A stretch of DNA of 64,000 bases from Staphylococcus muscae. Its GTDB lineage: Bacteria > Bacillota > Bacilli > Staphylococcales > Staphylococcaceae. A program made the position numbers and the translations under genes. Each line of letters begins with the position of its first letter. The first letter of the stretch is position 1. The stretch covers positions 124,001-188,000 of the forward strand of contig NZ_CP027848.1 in assembly GCF_003019275.1 (NCBI RefSeq), in the 5' to 3' direction. Under the pieces are notes generated by a model. It saw only the letters and a program-made list of their open reading frames with translations, made no database searches and had not been told where the DNA came from. This document shows positions 43,397 through 53,200 of the stretch, piece by piece.

Positions 43397-43490
43397 CGTC
43401 TTAACTCCTTTATCATGTAATTTGAAATTCTTTCACTTCTCAATATAACCAGTTACAATAAGAATAAATCATATGTGGAGGTTATAGTTT

Positions 43491-43580
43491 ATGATTAGTA
43501 TGCACTTAGTCATTCCGATTCTTGCAATGTTAGCAATTCTCGGTATAGGATGGCTCTTTTTACGTTGGTATTTGAGATAA
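43491..43580 (+). CDS. 29-residue membrane peptide
   Basis: ATG 43491 follows GTGGAGG (10-base gap). The product starts MISMHLVIPILAMLAILGIG and ends WLFLRWYLR: one strongly hydrophobic span with a basic C-terminus. It lies alone between the divergent VOC gene and the convergent rqcH, whose stop is only 4 bases away. The good binding site and isolated position favour a real small membrane protein over chance. No family is recognised. Confidence 0.55.
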   Translation: MISMHLVIPILAMLAILGIGWLFLRWYLR

Positions 43581-43583
43581 CTA

Positions 43584-45290
43584 TTAGTTAGATTCTGTAT
43601 GCTTTAAAGCTTGAATCTTGTCATAATCCGGAGTGGCATAGCGTGTTTGTTGGTGGTCGTATGTGACAAAACCAGGCTTTGCACCACTCGGCTTATGCAC
43701 ATGTTTAATCTGTGTAAAGTCAACCGGGATTTGGCCTGACTGTCCCGCCTTAGAGAAATACGCTGCAATCATCGCTGCTTCATCTATCGTTTGATCGGAA
43801 GGGGCGTCGTTTAATATGACGACATGACTGCCAGGGAAATCTTTCGTATGGAACCAAAAATGTGATTTCTGAGCACGTTTATTCGTTAAATAATCATTTT
43901 GTTTGTTATTTTTACCCACGAGAATCGTATCGCCATCTGTTGATTGATACGTCTGCAACTTAATCGCACTTGTTTTTTTCTTTTTATGCTGCTTACGTTG
44001 GCGAATAAATCCTTGCTCAGCCAATTCTTCTCGGATGTCATCGATATCATCTACCGTAATATGTGCCAATTGTTGCTCAATATTTTCAAAGTATTGAATG
44101 TTTTCTTCTGTTAATAAGAGTTGATGTGTCAGCTCACGTTCACGTGTCTTCATACGATTGTACTGCTTGTAGTAGTACTGTGCATTTTCAGCGGGAGATT
44201 TCGTCGGGTTCAACGGAATTGTCACTTGCTCTCCTGTGTAATAATTCAACGCATCTAATGTTTTATCTCCTTGTTTTAACTGATAAATATTCGCAGTAAT
44301 CAGCTCACCATATAGTTGTTGTAACTCTTTTTCTTGTGTTCCTTGTTGTTCTTCTAATAACTTACTATATTTATTTTGATATTTTTGTAATAACTGCTGT
44401 ACAAGTTTTACTAAGTCATTTGCACGTTGCTTCACACGTGCACGTTCTCCACGTGCATCGTAAAAACGATCAAGCAACTCATGAAGTGATTCGTAATGTA
44501 CGACATCATCATCGAATTGCGACAATGCCATAAAATAAAAATCTTCTTTGCCTGTGTCATGATTTTTATGAAATACAGGTGTATCTGGCATATCGATTTC
44601 TGCCATGACTTCATCAAAAGCTTCAGGCAACGTATGCGCAGTCATAAAATGACGTCGTGAAACAATTTCTTTCGTAATTAACGGTGAAAAGCCTTCAAAG
44701 GATTGTAACAATTGGCGATCAATGCGACCTGCGTTAAAGTCAATAAATTGTAAAATATCTTGTCCACGATATTCAAACGGATTGTGCTTGTTTTGCGCAG
44801 GGGGAGCTTCATATTGAAATCCTGGCATCACCGTTCGATATTGATTCGTATTCGGTGTCAAATGCTTAAAACCTTCAATGATTTTATATGCTTCATTAAC
44901 GAGTATGAGATTGCTATGTTTTCCCATAATTTCTAAAATAACGGTTCTATGAATTGTGTCACCAATCTCATCTTTACTCTCAACATCAATTTCGACGCGA
45001 CGGTCGTTGTCGATCTGTCGTATCGCACGAATAATCCCGCCTTCAAGATGTTTACGGAACACGCGTGCAAACATAGGTGGCTCAAAAGGATTATCATACT
45101 TTTTAGTTGTGAGATGGATACGTGCAAAGTTAGGGTGTATGGATAACAGCAGTTGATGATTTTTACGATTTTGTCGTACAATCATCAGTATTGTATCATT
45201 TTCAGGTTGATTAATTTTATGGATACGCCCACTTACTAAGCTCTGTAAATCAGCGACCATTTTTCTCGTAAAGAGGCCGTCAAAAGCCAT
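43584..45290 (-). CDS. rqcH: Ribosome quality-control protein RqcH (NFACT / fibronectin-binding-like)
   Basis: 568 residues on the minus strand, ATG 45290 after GAAAGGTGG. The NFACT-N domain begins MAFDGLFTRKMVADLQSLVS and includes ARVFRKHLEGGIIRAIRQI (~75-93). A long coiled coil (~285-430) follows, then the NFACT-R domain with KQNDYLTNKRAQKSHFWFH and PGSHVVILNDAPSDQTIDEA (~495). RqcH binds stalled 50S subunits with tRNA-Ala and adds alanine tails marking nascent chains for decay. Older annotations call it fibronectin-binding protein FbpA. A minus-strand TATAAT is at 45326-45331. It sits divergent from gmk. Confidence 0.95.
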   Translation of the reverse strand: MAFDGLFTRKMVADLQSLVSGRIHKINQPENDTILMIVRQNRKNHQLLLSIHPNFARIHLTTKKYDNPFEPPMFARVFRKHLEGGIIRAIRQIDNDRRVEIDVESKDEIGDTIHRTVILEIMGKHSNLILVNEAYKIIEGFKHLTPNTNQYRTVMPGFQYEAPPAQNKHNPFEYRGQDILQFIDFNAGRIDRQLLQSFEGFSPLITKEIVSRRHFMTAHTLPEAFDEVMAEIDMPDTPVFHKNHDTGKEDFYFMALSQFDDDVVHYESLHELLDRFYDARGERARVKQRANDLVKLVQQLLQKYQNKYSKLLEEQQGTQEKELQQLYGELITANIYQLKQGDKTLDALNYYTGEQVTIPLNPTKSPAENAQYYYKQYNRMKTRERELTHQLLLTEENIQYFENIEQQLAHITVDDIDDIREELAEQGFIRQRKQHKKKKTSAIKLQTYQSTDGDTILVGKNNKQNDYLTNKRAQKSHFWFHTKDFPGSHVVILNDAPSDQTIDEAAMIAAYFSKAGQSGQIPVDFTQIKHVHKPSGAKPGFVTYDHQQTRYATPDYDKIQALKHTESN

Positions 45291-45325
45291 AAAATATTGC
45301 CACCTTTCTATTATTTCGTCATATT

Positions 45326-45450
45326 ATTATAACATATGTATTGAATGGAACGTGTGCATGACAATTCGTAAGTGTATTTCGATATGTACAAACTAAGTTG
45401 TAACCATTTTGTTTAAATTTTATTTTAAGTCGTGCGCTTTTCAATATAAT
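45326..45450. promoter_or_regulatory. Divergent promoter region rqcH / gmk
   Basis: A perfect TATAAT on the minus strand (45326-45331) serves rqcH; a plus-strand TATAAT lies at 45445-45450 toward gmk, without a good -35. The rest of 45291-45576 is AT-rich and shows no gene. Confidence 0.4.
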
Positions 45451-45549
45451 GTGTTTCTAATTATTTTTAGTTAGTGTAAAATATGAAGTGTTGTAATACT
45501 CGCCCTATACAAGGGAAATCAACTTATGTTAAGATATGTAAATAACTAG

Positions 45550-46199
<650 letters not shown>

Positions 46200-46200
<1 letters not shown>

Positions 46201-46409
46201 TGTTATATCCACCGTTACATCATTTACAAGATAAAGTTAACTCTAAATACTTAATTGCAACTACTGCAGCAAAACGTGCAAGAGAGATTCAAGAAAACCC
46301 TGAAGGATTATTGCTCGATGATTACACGAGTAAGAAGACGGTGGGACGTGCCTTGGAAGAGATGGCTTCAAGCAAAGTTAAGCCGAATGTTGACCTAAAA
46401 GACTATTAA
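46200..46409 (+). CDS. rpoZ: RNA polymerase omega subunit
   Basis: 69 residues, ATG 46200 overlapping the gmk stop. The omega signature is seen in YLIATTAAKRAREIQEN and KKTVGRALEEMASSKVKP. It assists folding and assembly of the beta-prime subunit. A terminator-like hairpin follows. Confidence 0.96.
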
Positions 46410-46420
46410 GACATAATGAA

Positions 46421-46458
46421 TGAAGACTTGGCTCCGTGTGAGACTGAGTCTTTTTTAA
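46421..46458 (+). terminator. Terminator of gmk-rpoZ
   Basis: AAGACT...GCTC pairs imperfectly with GAG...AGTCTT, followed by TTTTTT. Confidence 0.65.
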
Positions 46459-46531
46459 TATATTCATTCAGCAAAAATGAACACAAATATATTATAATGC
46501 ACATAAGAGTATAAAAATCAGGAGTGAAACT

Positions 46532-47737
46532 ATGAAGAACATACTATTAGCGGTGACAGGTGGCATCGCGGCGTATAAAGCAATTGATTTGACGAGTAAG
46601 CTCACACAAGCAGGTTACGATGTGCGTGTCATGTTGACTACACATGCACAACAATTTGTCACACCGCTATCGTTTCAGGCGATTAGTAGAAATGCGGTTT
46701 ATACCGATACATTTATTGAGCAGAATCCAGCTGAAATTCAACATATTACTTTAGGTGATTGGGCAGATGCAGTCATTATTGCGCCAGCTACTGCGAATAC
46801 AATTTCAAAGTTGAGTCATGGGATTGCGGATGATATGGTCACAACGACATTGTTAGCGACGACAGCGCCGAAATTGATTGCGCCTGCAATGAACGTACAC
46901 ATGTATGAAAATCCACGCATTCAAGAAAATATGGCAATTTTAAAAAAGGACGGCTATCAATTCCTTGAACCTGGTGAAGGATTCTTAGCGTGTGGTTATG
47001 TCGCAAAAGGTCGTATGGCTGAACCATTAGATATCATTGCTTCACTCAAACAACTTCAAACGGAGAATCAAGCGACAACTGTACAAACGTATTTTACAGG
47101 TAAAAAGGTTTTAATTACTGCTGGTACAACGATTGAAGAAATCGATCCAGTGCGCTACGTGTCAAACCGTGCATCAGGCAAGATGGGCTATGCACTGGCA
47201 ACAGCCCTCGTCAATCAAGGTGCGAACGTTACATTAGTGTCAGGGCCGACGCATTTAGATGTTCCAGAAGGTGTGACATTTGTTTCGATAAACAGTGCGG
47301 AAGACATGTTTGAAGCGGTAGTTTCTCGATATGATGAACAAGATTTCGTGTTCAAAACTGCCGCAGTTTCTGACTATACACCTGTTACGAAGTTGGAACA
47401 TAAGGTGAAAAAGAAAGAAGGTAACTTGACAGTTGAATTCAAACGTACGAAAGATATTTTAAAATATTTAGGTGAACATAAGACGCATCAAAAGTTAATT
47501 GGATTCGCAGCTGAAACACGTGATGTCGAACATTATGCGCAAGAAAAACTAGCACGTAAAAATGCAGATGTCATCATAGCGAATAATGTAGGGGATCGTA
47601 CAATAGGGTTTAATTCTGATCAAAATGAAGTGACGATGTATTTCAAAGGTGGCGATGTGCAACCAATTGAAAAAGGGCCGAAAACAGAACTGGCATACAA
47701 AATTTTAAATGCACTGGAAAGTAGATGGCATGAATGA
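46532..47737 (+). CDS. coaBC: Bifunctional phosphopantothenoylcysteine decarboxylase / synthetase CoaBC
   Basis: 401 residues, ATG 46532 after AGGAGTG. The N-terminal flavoprotein CoaC domain has AVTGGIAAYKAIDLTSKL (~7-24), the active-site His in IQHITLGDWADAV, PAMNVHMYENP (~118) and the substrate clamp ACGYVAKGRM with its Cys. The CoaB half starts near 190: VLITAGTTIEEIDPVRYVSN, and includes FKTAAVSDY. It converts phosphopantothenate to phosphopantetheine for coenzyme A. A TATAAT (46493-46498) precedes it. Overlaps priA by 4 bases. Confidence 0.97.
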   Translation: MKNILLAVTGGIAAYKAIDLTSKLTQAGYDVRVMLTTHAQQFVTPLSFQAISRNAVYTDTFIEQNPAEIQHITLGDWADAVIIAPATANTISKLSHGIADDMVTTTLLATTAPKLIAPAMNVHMYENPRIQENMAILKKDGYQFLEPGEGFLACGYVAKGRMAEPLDIIASLKQLQTENQATTVQTYFTGKKVLITAGTTIEEIDPVRYVSNRASGKMGYALATALVNQGANVTLVSGPTHLDVPEGVTFVSINSAEDMFEAVVSRYDEQDFVFKTAAVSDYTPVTKLEHKVKKKEGNLTVEFKRTKDILKYLGEHKTHQKLIGFAAETRDVEHYAQEKLARKNADVIIANNVGDRTIGFNSDQNEVTMYFKGGDVQPIEKGPKTELAYKILNALESRWHE

Positions 47738-50142
47738 TTGCACAAGTCATCGTAGACGTTGCTGCCAAAAGTGTTGATCGAACGTTTGATTATCTTATTC
47801 CAGATGACTTAAAAGATGTCGTTCAACCGGGCGTTCGTGTACTCGTTCCGTTCGGTCCACGTAAAATTCAAGGTTACGTGATGCAAATTGTATCCGATGA
47901 ACAATCAGATATTGAGATACATCGTTTAAAACCTATTTTTGAAGTGAAAGATATTCAACCAGAATTAACGGAAGAACTGGTGAAGTTAAGTGAATGGTAT
48001 AGTCATTATTTTGTATCGAAGCGGATATCGATATTAGAAGTGATGTTACCGAGTGCGATAAAAGCAAAATATACGAAAGCTTTTTCTGCCAAACATCCGG
48101 AACAGCTTCCTGAGTATTTGCGATTACGCTTTAATCAAGATGGGTTGTATCCTTATAAAGCTGCGCAAAATCAAGAAGACGTTGCAACATTGTTGACATT
48201 GATGAAACAAGGTATCGTAGAAGAAGTAACGTTGCTGTCACAACATACGACGAAAAAGAAGCAACGGGCTGTGCGTGTCATCCATCCTGATATGGGTGAT
48301 AGTATTTTGATGGACTTAGAAAAAAAGCAAAAGCAATATGAACTGTTAGCTTTTTTATTGGATGAACAACACCGTTCTGTATTGCTGCGAGAATTAAAAG
48401 ATATGAACTTTTCGACATCTGCCATCAATACGTTAGAGCGAAACGGCATCATCGAAAAATATGACGTTGTCGTTGAGCGTGACCCTTATGAAGGACGTGT
48501 ATTTGAGCAAGAGCACAAGCGTCAACTTACAGAAGAACAACAAGAGGCGTTTGATCAAATTAACCGAGCCGCAGCATCACATCAAGCAGAAACATTTTTA
48601 TTACATGGTGTGACAGGTTCAGGTAAGACAGAAGTTTATTTACAAATAATTGATCAAGTACTTGAACGTCAACAAGAAGCGATGATGCTTGTCCCTGAGA
48701 TTGCCTTGACACCACAAATGGTACAGCGATTCAAAAGCCGCTTTGGTGACGAAGTGGCAGTCCTTCACTCGGGCTTGTCACACGGCGAACGATACGATGA
48801 ATGGCAAAAAATTCGTGACGGACGTGCGCGCGTGAGTGTTGGTGCGCGTTCGAGCGTTTTCGCCCCATTTAAAAATCTCGGTGTCATCATTATTGATGAA
48901 GAACATGAAGCGACATATAAGCAGGAAGATTATCCACGCTATCATGCGAGAGAAATTGCAGAATGGCGGAGTCGTTATCATCATTGCCCGCTTGTATTAG
49001 GAAGTGCAACGCCGAGCTTAGAGAGTTATGCACGAGCAACTCGAAAGGTTTATACATTGTTATCCATGCCGACACGTGTTAACAATCAGCAGCTCCCGGA
49101 AGTTAAAATTCGTGATATGAGAGATGAACTTGCTAATGGCAATCGCTCAATATTCTCTGAAGACTTGGCAGTAGCAATTGAAGATCGTTTACAAAAACAA
49201 GAACAAGTTGTACTATTTCTGAACCGTCGTGGTTACGCTTCCTTTATGTTATGTCGAGATTGTGGGCATGTGCCACAGTGTCCGAATTGTGATATTTCGA
49301 TGACGTATCACAAAACGACACATGAGTTAAAGTGTCATTACTGTGGATATCACGAGCCAGCACCATTTCAATGTCCGAGTTGTGGCAGTGAACACATTCA
49401 ACAGATGGGTACGGGGACACAACGTGTTGAAGAGTTGATTCAAGAGCGCTTTCCATCTGCAAGAATTATTCGAATGGATGTGGACACGACAAGCAAAAAG
49501 GGGAGTCATGAAAAGCTATTAAAGGCATTTGGTGACGGAAAAGGTGATATTTTGTTAGGGACTCAGATGATTGCGAAAGGGTTAGATTTTCCTAATATTA
49601 CACTAGTTGGCGTATTGAATGCAGATACGATGTTGAACTTACCTGACTTTAGATCAAGTGAAAGAACATACCAACTGTTGACCCAAGTTGCGGGGCGTGC
49701 TGGACGCCATGAAAAAACAGGAGAAGTTATCATACAAACGTATAACCCAGATCACTATGCTGTTCAAGATGTACAAGCTAATAATTATCTAGCATTTTAT
49801 GAAAAAGAAATGCAATTTCGACAGCTAGCCAAGTATCCACCTTATTTCTTTTTAATTAACTTTACGGTGACACATGAAAAGATGAAGGTTGCATTACAAG
49901 CGGCAACACATGTCCATCAAACATTGCTACAACATGTGACAGAAAAGGCATTTATTCTCGGCCCAGCACCTGCCGCCTTATCTCGGATTAACAATGAATA
50001 CCGATTTCAAATATTATTGAAATACAAGCATGAACCCGGGTTGATTGATGCCTTACGTTATTTAGACGACTACTACCATGAACGCTATGAGCAAGAAAAA
50101 CTTGCATTACGCATTGATATTGGTCCATATATGATGATGTAA
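47734..50142 (+). CDS. priA: Primosomal helicase PriA
   Basis: 802 residues, ATG 47734 overlapping coaBC. The N-terminal DNA-binding domain (TFDYLIPDDLKDVVQPGVRVLVPFG-like, ~17-40) is followed by Walker A LLHGVTGSGKTEVYLQ (~290), the DEEH box IIDEEHEAT (~387), GSATPSLES, and paired zinc knuckles CRDCGHVPQCPNCD ... CHYCG ... CPSCG (~508-550). Motifs V/VI are GTQMIAKGLDFPNITLVGV and QVAGRAGR. It restarts stalled replication forks. A bidirectional-looking terminator follows, separating it from the minus-strand sdr gene. Confidence 0.98.
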   Translation: MIAQVIVDVAAKSVDRTFDYLIPDDLKDVVQPGVRVLVPFGPRKIQGYVMQIVSDEQSDIEIHRLKPIFEVKDIQPELTEELVKLSEWYSHYFVSKRISILEVMLPSAIKAKYTKAFSAKHPEQLPEYLRLRFNQDGLYPYKAAQNQEDVATLLTLMKQGIVEEVTLLSQHTTKKKQRAVRVIHPDMGDSILMDLEKKQKQYELLAFLLDEQHRSVLLRELKDMNFSTSAINTLERNGIIEKYDVVVERDPYEGRVFEQEHKRQLTEEQQEAFDQINRAAASHQAETFLLHGVTGSGKTEVYLQIIDQVLERQQEAMMLVPEIALTPQMVQRFKSRFGDEVAVLHSGLSHGERYDEWQKIRDGRARVSVGARSSVFAPFKNLGVIIIDEEHEATYKQEDYPRYHAREIAEWRSRYHHCPLVLGSATPSLESYARATRKVYTLLSMPTRVNNQQLPEVKIRDMRDELANGNRSIFSEDLAVAIEDRLQKQEQVVLFLNRRGYASFMLCRDCGHVPQCPNCDISMTYHKTTHELKCHYCGYHEPAPFQCPSCGSEHIQQMGTGTQRVEELIQERFPSARIIRMDVDTTSKKGSHEKLLKAFGDGKGDILLGTQMIAKGLDFPNITLVGVLNADTMLNLPDFRSSERTYQLLTQVAGRAGRHEKTGEVIIQTYNPDHYAVQDVQANNYLAFYEKEMQFRQLAKYPPYFFLINFTVTHEKMKVALQAATHVHQTLLQHVTEKAFILGPAPAALSRINNEYRFQILLKYKHEPGLIDALRYLDDYYHERYEQEKLALRIDIGPYMMM

Positions 50143-50152
50143 TACAAAATAT

Positions 50153-50196
50153 AAAGCTGCAATTGATTACATTTTTGTAATGAATTGCAGCTTTTA
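50153..50196 (+). terminator. Terminator of priA
   Basis: AAAGCTGCAATTGATTACA and TGTAATGAATTGCAGCTTT form a near-perfect 19-bp stem (one G-G mismatch) with TTTT loop and following T. Confidence 0.92.
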
Positions 50197-50212
50197 TTGA
50201 TTTATAAGGAAG

Positions 50213-50240
50213 AAAAAAGAGGGGCGTACCCCTCTTTTTT
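50213..50240. terminator. Terminator of the sdr gene
   Basis: AAAAAAGAGGGG / CCCCTCTTTTTT, perfect 12-bp arms with 4-nt loop, 12 bases beyond the minus-strand stop; works in either direction. Confidence 0.9.
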
Positions 50241-50251
50241 AATGCTTAAAT

Positions 50252-53200
50252 TTAATCTTCTTCACGTCTCTTTTTACGACCAAATAGAAGTAACGAACCT
50301 AATCCACCAAACAATGTACCGATTGCAGCTGTGTTTGCATCGTCTTGACCTGTGTCAGGTAAAGCCTTCTTATCGTGGTTGTCATTCGATGACGTATCAT
50401 TCGAACTTGTATTCGAATTGAAGTTAGAATCTGAGTTACTGTCAGAATCCGAGTCGCTGTCAGAATCGCTGTCAGAGTCTGAGTCGCTATCTGAATCAGA
50501 GTCACTATCAGAATCGGAATCGCTGTCCGAATCTGAGTCACTATCAGAATCTGAATCACTGTCCGAATCAGAATCGCTATCAGAGTCTGAGTCACTATCC
50601 GAGTCAGAATCGCTATCAGAATCCGAATCGCTGTCGGAATCCGAATCGCTGTCAGAATCTGAGTCGCTATCAGAATCGGAGTCACTATCAGAGTCAGAGT
50701 CACTGTCGGAGTCGGAATCGCTGTCCGAATCTGAGTCGCTATCAGAATCACTGTCAGAGTCGGAATCGCTGTCAGAATCCGAGTCGCTATCCGAATCAGA
50801 ATCACTGTCAGAATCCGAGTCACTATCAGAATCTGAGTCGCTATCCGAATCAGAATCACTGTCAGAATCCGAGTCACTATCAGAATCTGAGTCGCTATCA
50901 GAATCTGAGTCACTATCCGAGTCGGAATCACTGTCGGAGTCAGAGTCGCTGTCAGAATCAGAATCGCTGTCTGCATCCGAATCGCTATCCGAGTCAGAAT
51001 CGCTATCAGAATCCGAATCGCTGTCGGAATCCGAATCGCTGTCCGAATCTGAGTCGCTATCAGAATCTGAGTCACTATCAGAATCGCTGTCAGAATCCGA
51101 GTCGCTATCGGAGTCTGAATCACTGTCGGAGTCTGAGTCACTATCAGAATCCGAGTCACTGTCCGAGTCCGAATCACTGTCAGAGTCGGAATCGCTATCT
51201 GAGTCAGAATCGCTATCTGCATCCGAATCGCTATCTGCATCAGAATCGCTGTCAGAGTCAGAGTCGCTATCAGAATCAGAGTCGCTATCTGCATCAGAAT
51301 CGCTATCTGCATCAGAATCACTGTCAGAGTCAGAGTCACTATCCGAATCAGAGTCACTGTCGGAGTCGGAATCGCTGTCAGAATCAGAGTCGCTGTCGGA
51401 ATCCGAGTCACTATCTGCATCAGAATCACTGTCGGAATCCGAATCGCTATCAGAATCTGAGTCACTATCCGAGTCAGAGTCGCTGTCGGCATCAGAGTCG
51501 CTATCGGAGTCTGAATCACTATCAGAATCCGAATCACTGTCAGAATCCGAATCACTGTCAGAATCCGAGTCAGAGTCGCTGTCCGAATCGCTGTCAGAAT
51601 CCGAGTCACTATCAGAATCGGAATCACTGTCAGAATCAGAATCGCTATCCGAGTCTGAGTCACTATCAGAGTCCGAGTCGCTATCGGAGTCCGAGTCGCT
51701 ATCTGCATCCGAATCGCTGTCAGAATCCGAGTCGCTATCAGAATCAGAATCACTGTCTGCATCAGAATCGCTGTCAGAATCCGAGTCGCTGTCAGAATCC
51801 GAGTCACTATCAGAATCGCTGTCGGAGTCAGAATCACTGTCGGAGTCAGAATCACTGTCGGAATCAGAATCGCTGTCGGAGTCAGAGTCACTATCAGAAT
51901 CGGAATCGCTGTCCGAGTCCGAATCGCTGTCGGAATCAGAATCGCTGTCGGAATCAGAATCGCTATCAGAATCCGAGTCACTGTCGGAGTCAGAGTCGCT
52001 GTCCGAATCTGAGTCGCTGTCGGAATCAGAATCGCTATCAGAATCCGAGTCGCTGTCAGAGTCCGAATCACTATCTGAGTCAGAGTCACTATCAGAATCG
52101 GAATCACTGTCGGAGTCAGAATCACTGTCGGAATCTGAATCACTGTCGGAATCAGAATCACTGTCAGAATCCGAGTCGCTATCTGAATCAGAATCACTAT
52201 CCGAATCGCTGTCAGAGTCCGAATCACTATCAGAATCAGAATCGCTGTCAGAGTCCGAGTCGCTGTCGGAGTCGGAATCGCTGTCAGAATCCGAGTCGCT
52301 ATCAGAATCCGAGTCGCTATCAGAATCTGAGTCACTATCCGAATCCGAATCGCTGTCTGAGTCAGAATCGCTATCCGAATCTGAGTCGCTGTCAGAATCC
52401 GAGTCGCTGTCAGAATCCGAGTCACTATCGGAGTCGGAATCGCTGTCGGAGTCAGAATCACTGTCAGAGTCACTATCAGAATCCGAATCACTATCAGAAT
52501 CTGAATCACTGTCGGAGTCCGAGTCGCTGTCAGAATCAGAATCGCTATCGGAATCCGAGTCAGAATCGCTGTCGGAGTCGGAATCGCTGTCGGAGTCGGA
52601 ATCGCTGTCGGAATCCGAGTCAGAGTCGCTATCAGAATCCGAGTCACTATCGGAATCGCTGTCAGAGTCAGAATCGCTGTCAGAATCTGAGTCACTGTCA
52701 GAATCCGAATCACTGTCAGAATCCGAATCACTGTCAGAATCCGAATCACTGTCAGAATCCGAATCACTATCAGAATCTGAATCACTGTCGGAATCCGAGT
52801 CACTGTCAGAATCCGAGTCGCTGTCAGAATCCGAGTCGCTGTCAGAATCCGAGTCAGAATCGCTGTCGGCATCAGAATCACTGTCAGAATCTGAATCGCT
52901 ATCCGAGTCAGAGTCGCTGTCCGAGTCTGAGTCACTGTCAGAATCCGAGTCGCTATCTGCATCCGAGTCGCTATCGGAATCAGAATCAGAATCCGAATCG
53001 CTGTCCGAGTCAGAGTCGCTATCGGAGTCGCTATCTGCATCCGAGTCACTGTCGGAATCTGAGTCCGCATCTGAGTCAGCATCGGAATCCGAATCTTCAT
53101 CTGTTATGACGAAAAATCCTGAGTCAATTGTTAAGTCATCATCTTCAAGTGTAACGTGAACTTCGAGACCGTCTGAATCAACACTATCATCGTCACCTTG

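Noticed and set aside
50299..53100. 933-codon second minus frame in the SD region
   Set aside because: Shifted reading of the same repeat, giving Ile/Thr/Arg/Leu-only sequence; not a protein.
50430..53100. CRISPR-like dense repeats
   Set aside because: Units are 6-18 bp, contiguous, coding for Ser-Asp, with no spacers and no cas genes.
50352..53159. 935-codon plus-strand frame (Ser-Glu-Ser-Leu repeats) opposite the Sdr gene
   Set aside because: It is the complement of the SD repeat; 6-bp codon periodicity keeps stops out on both strands. No start context or independent composition.
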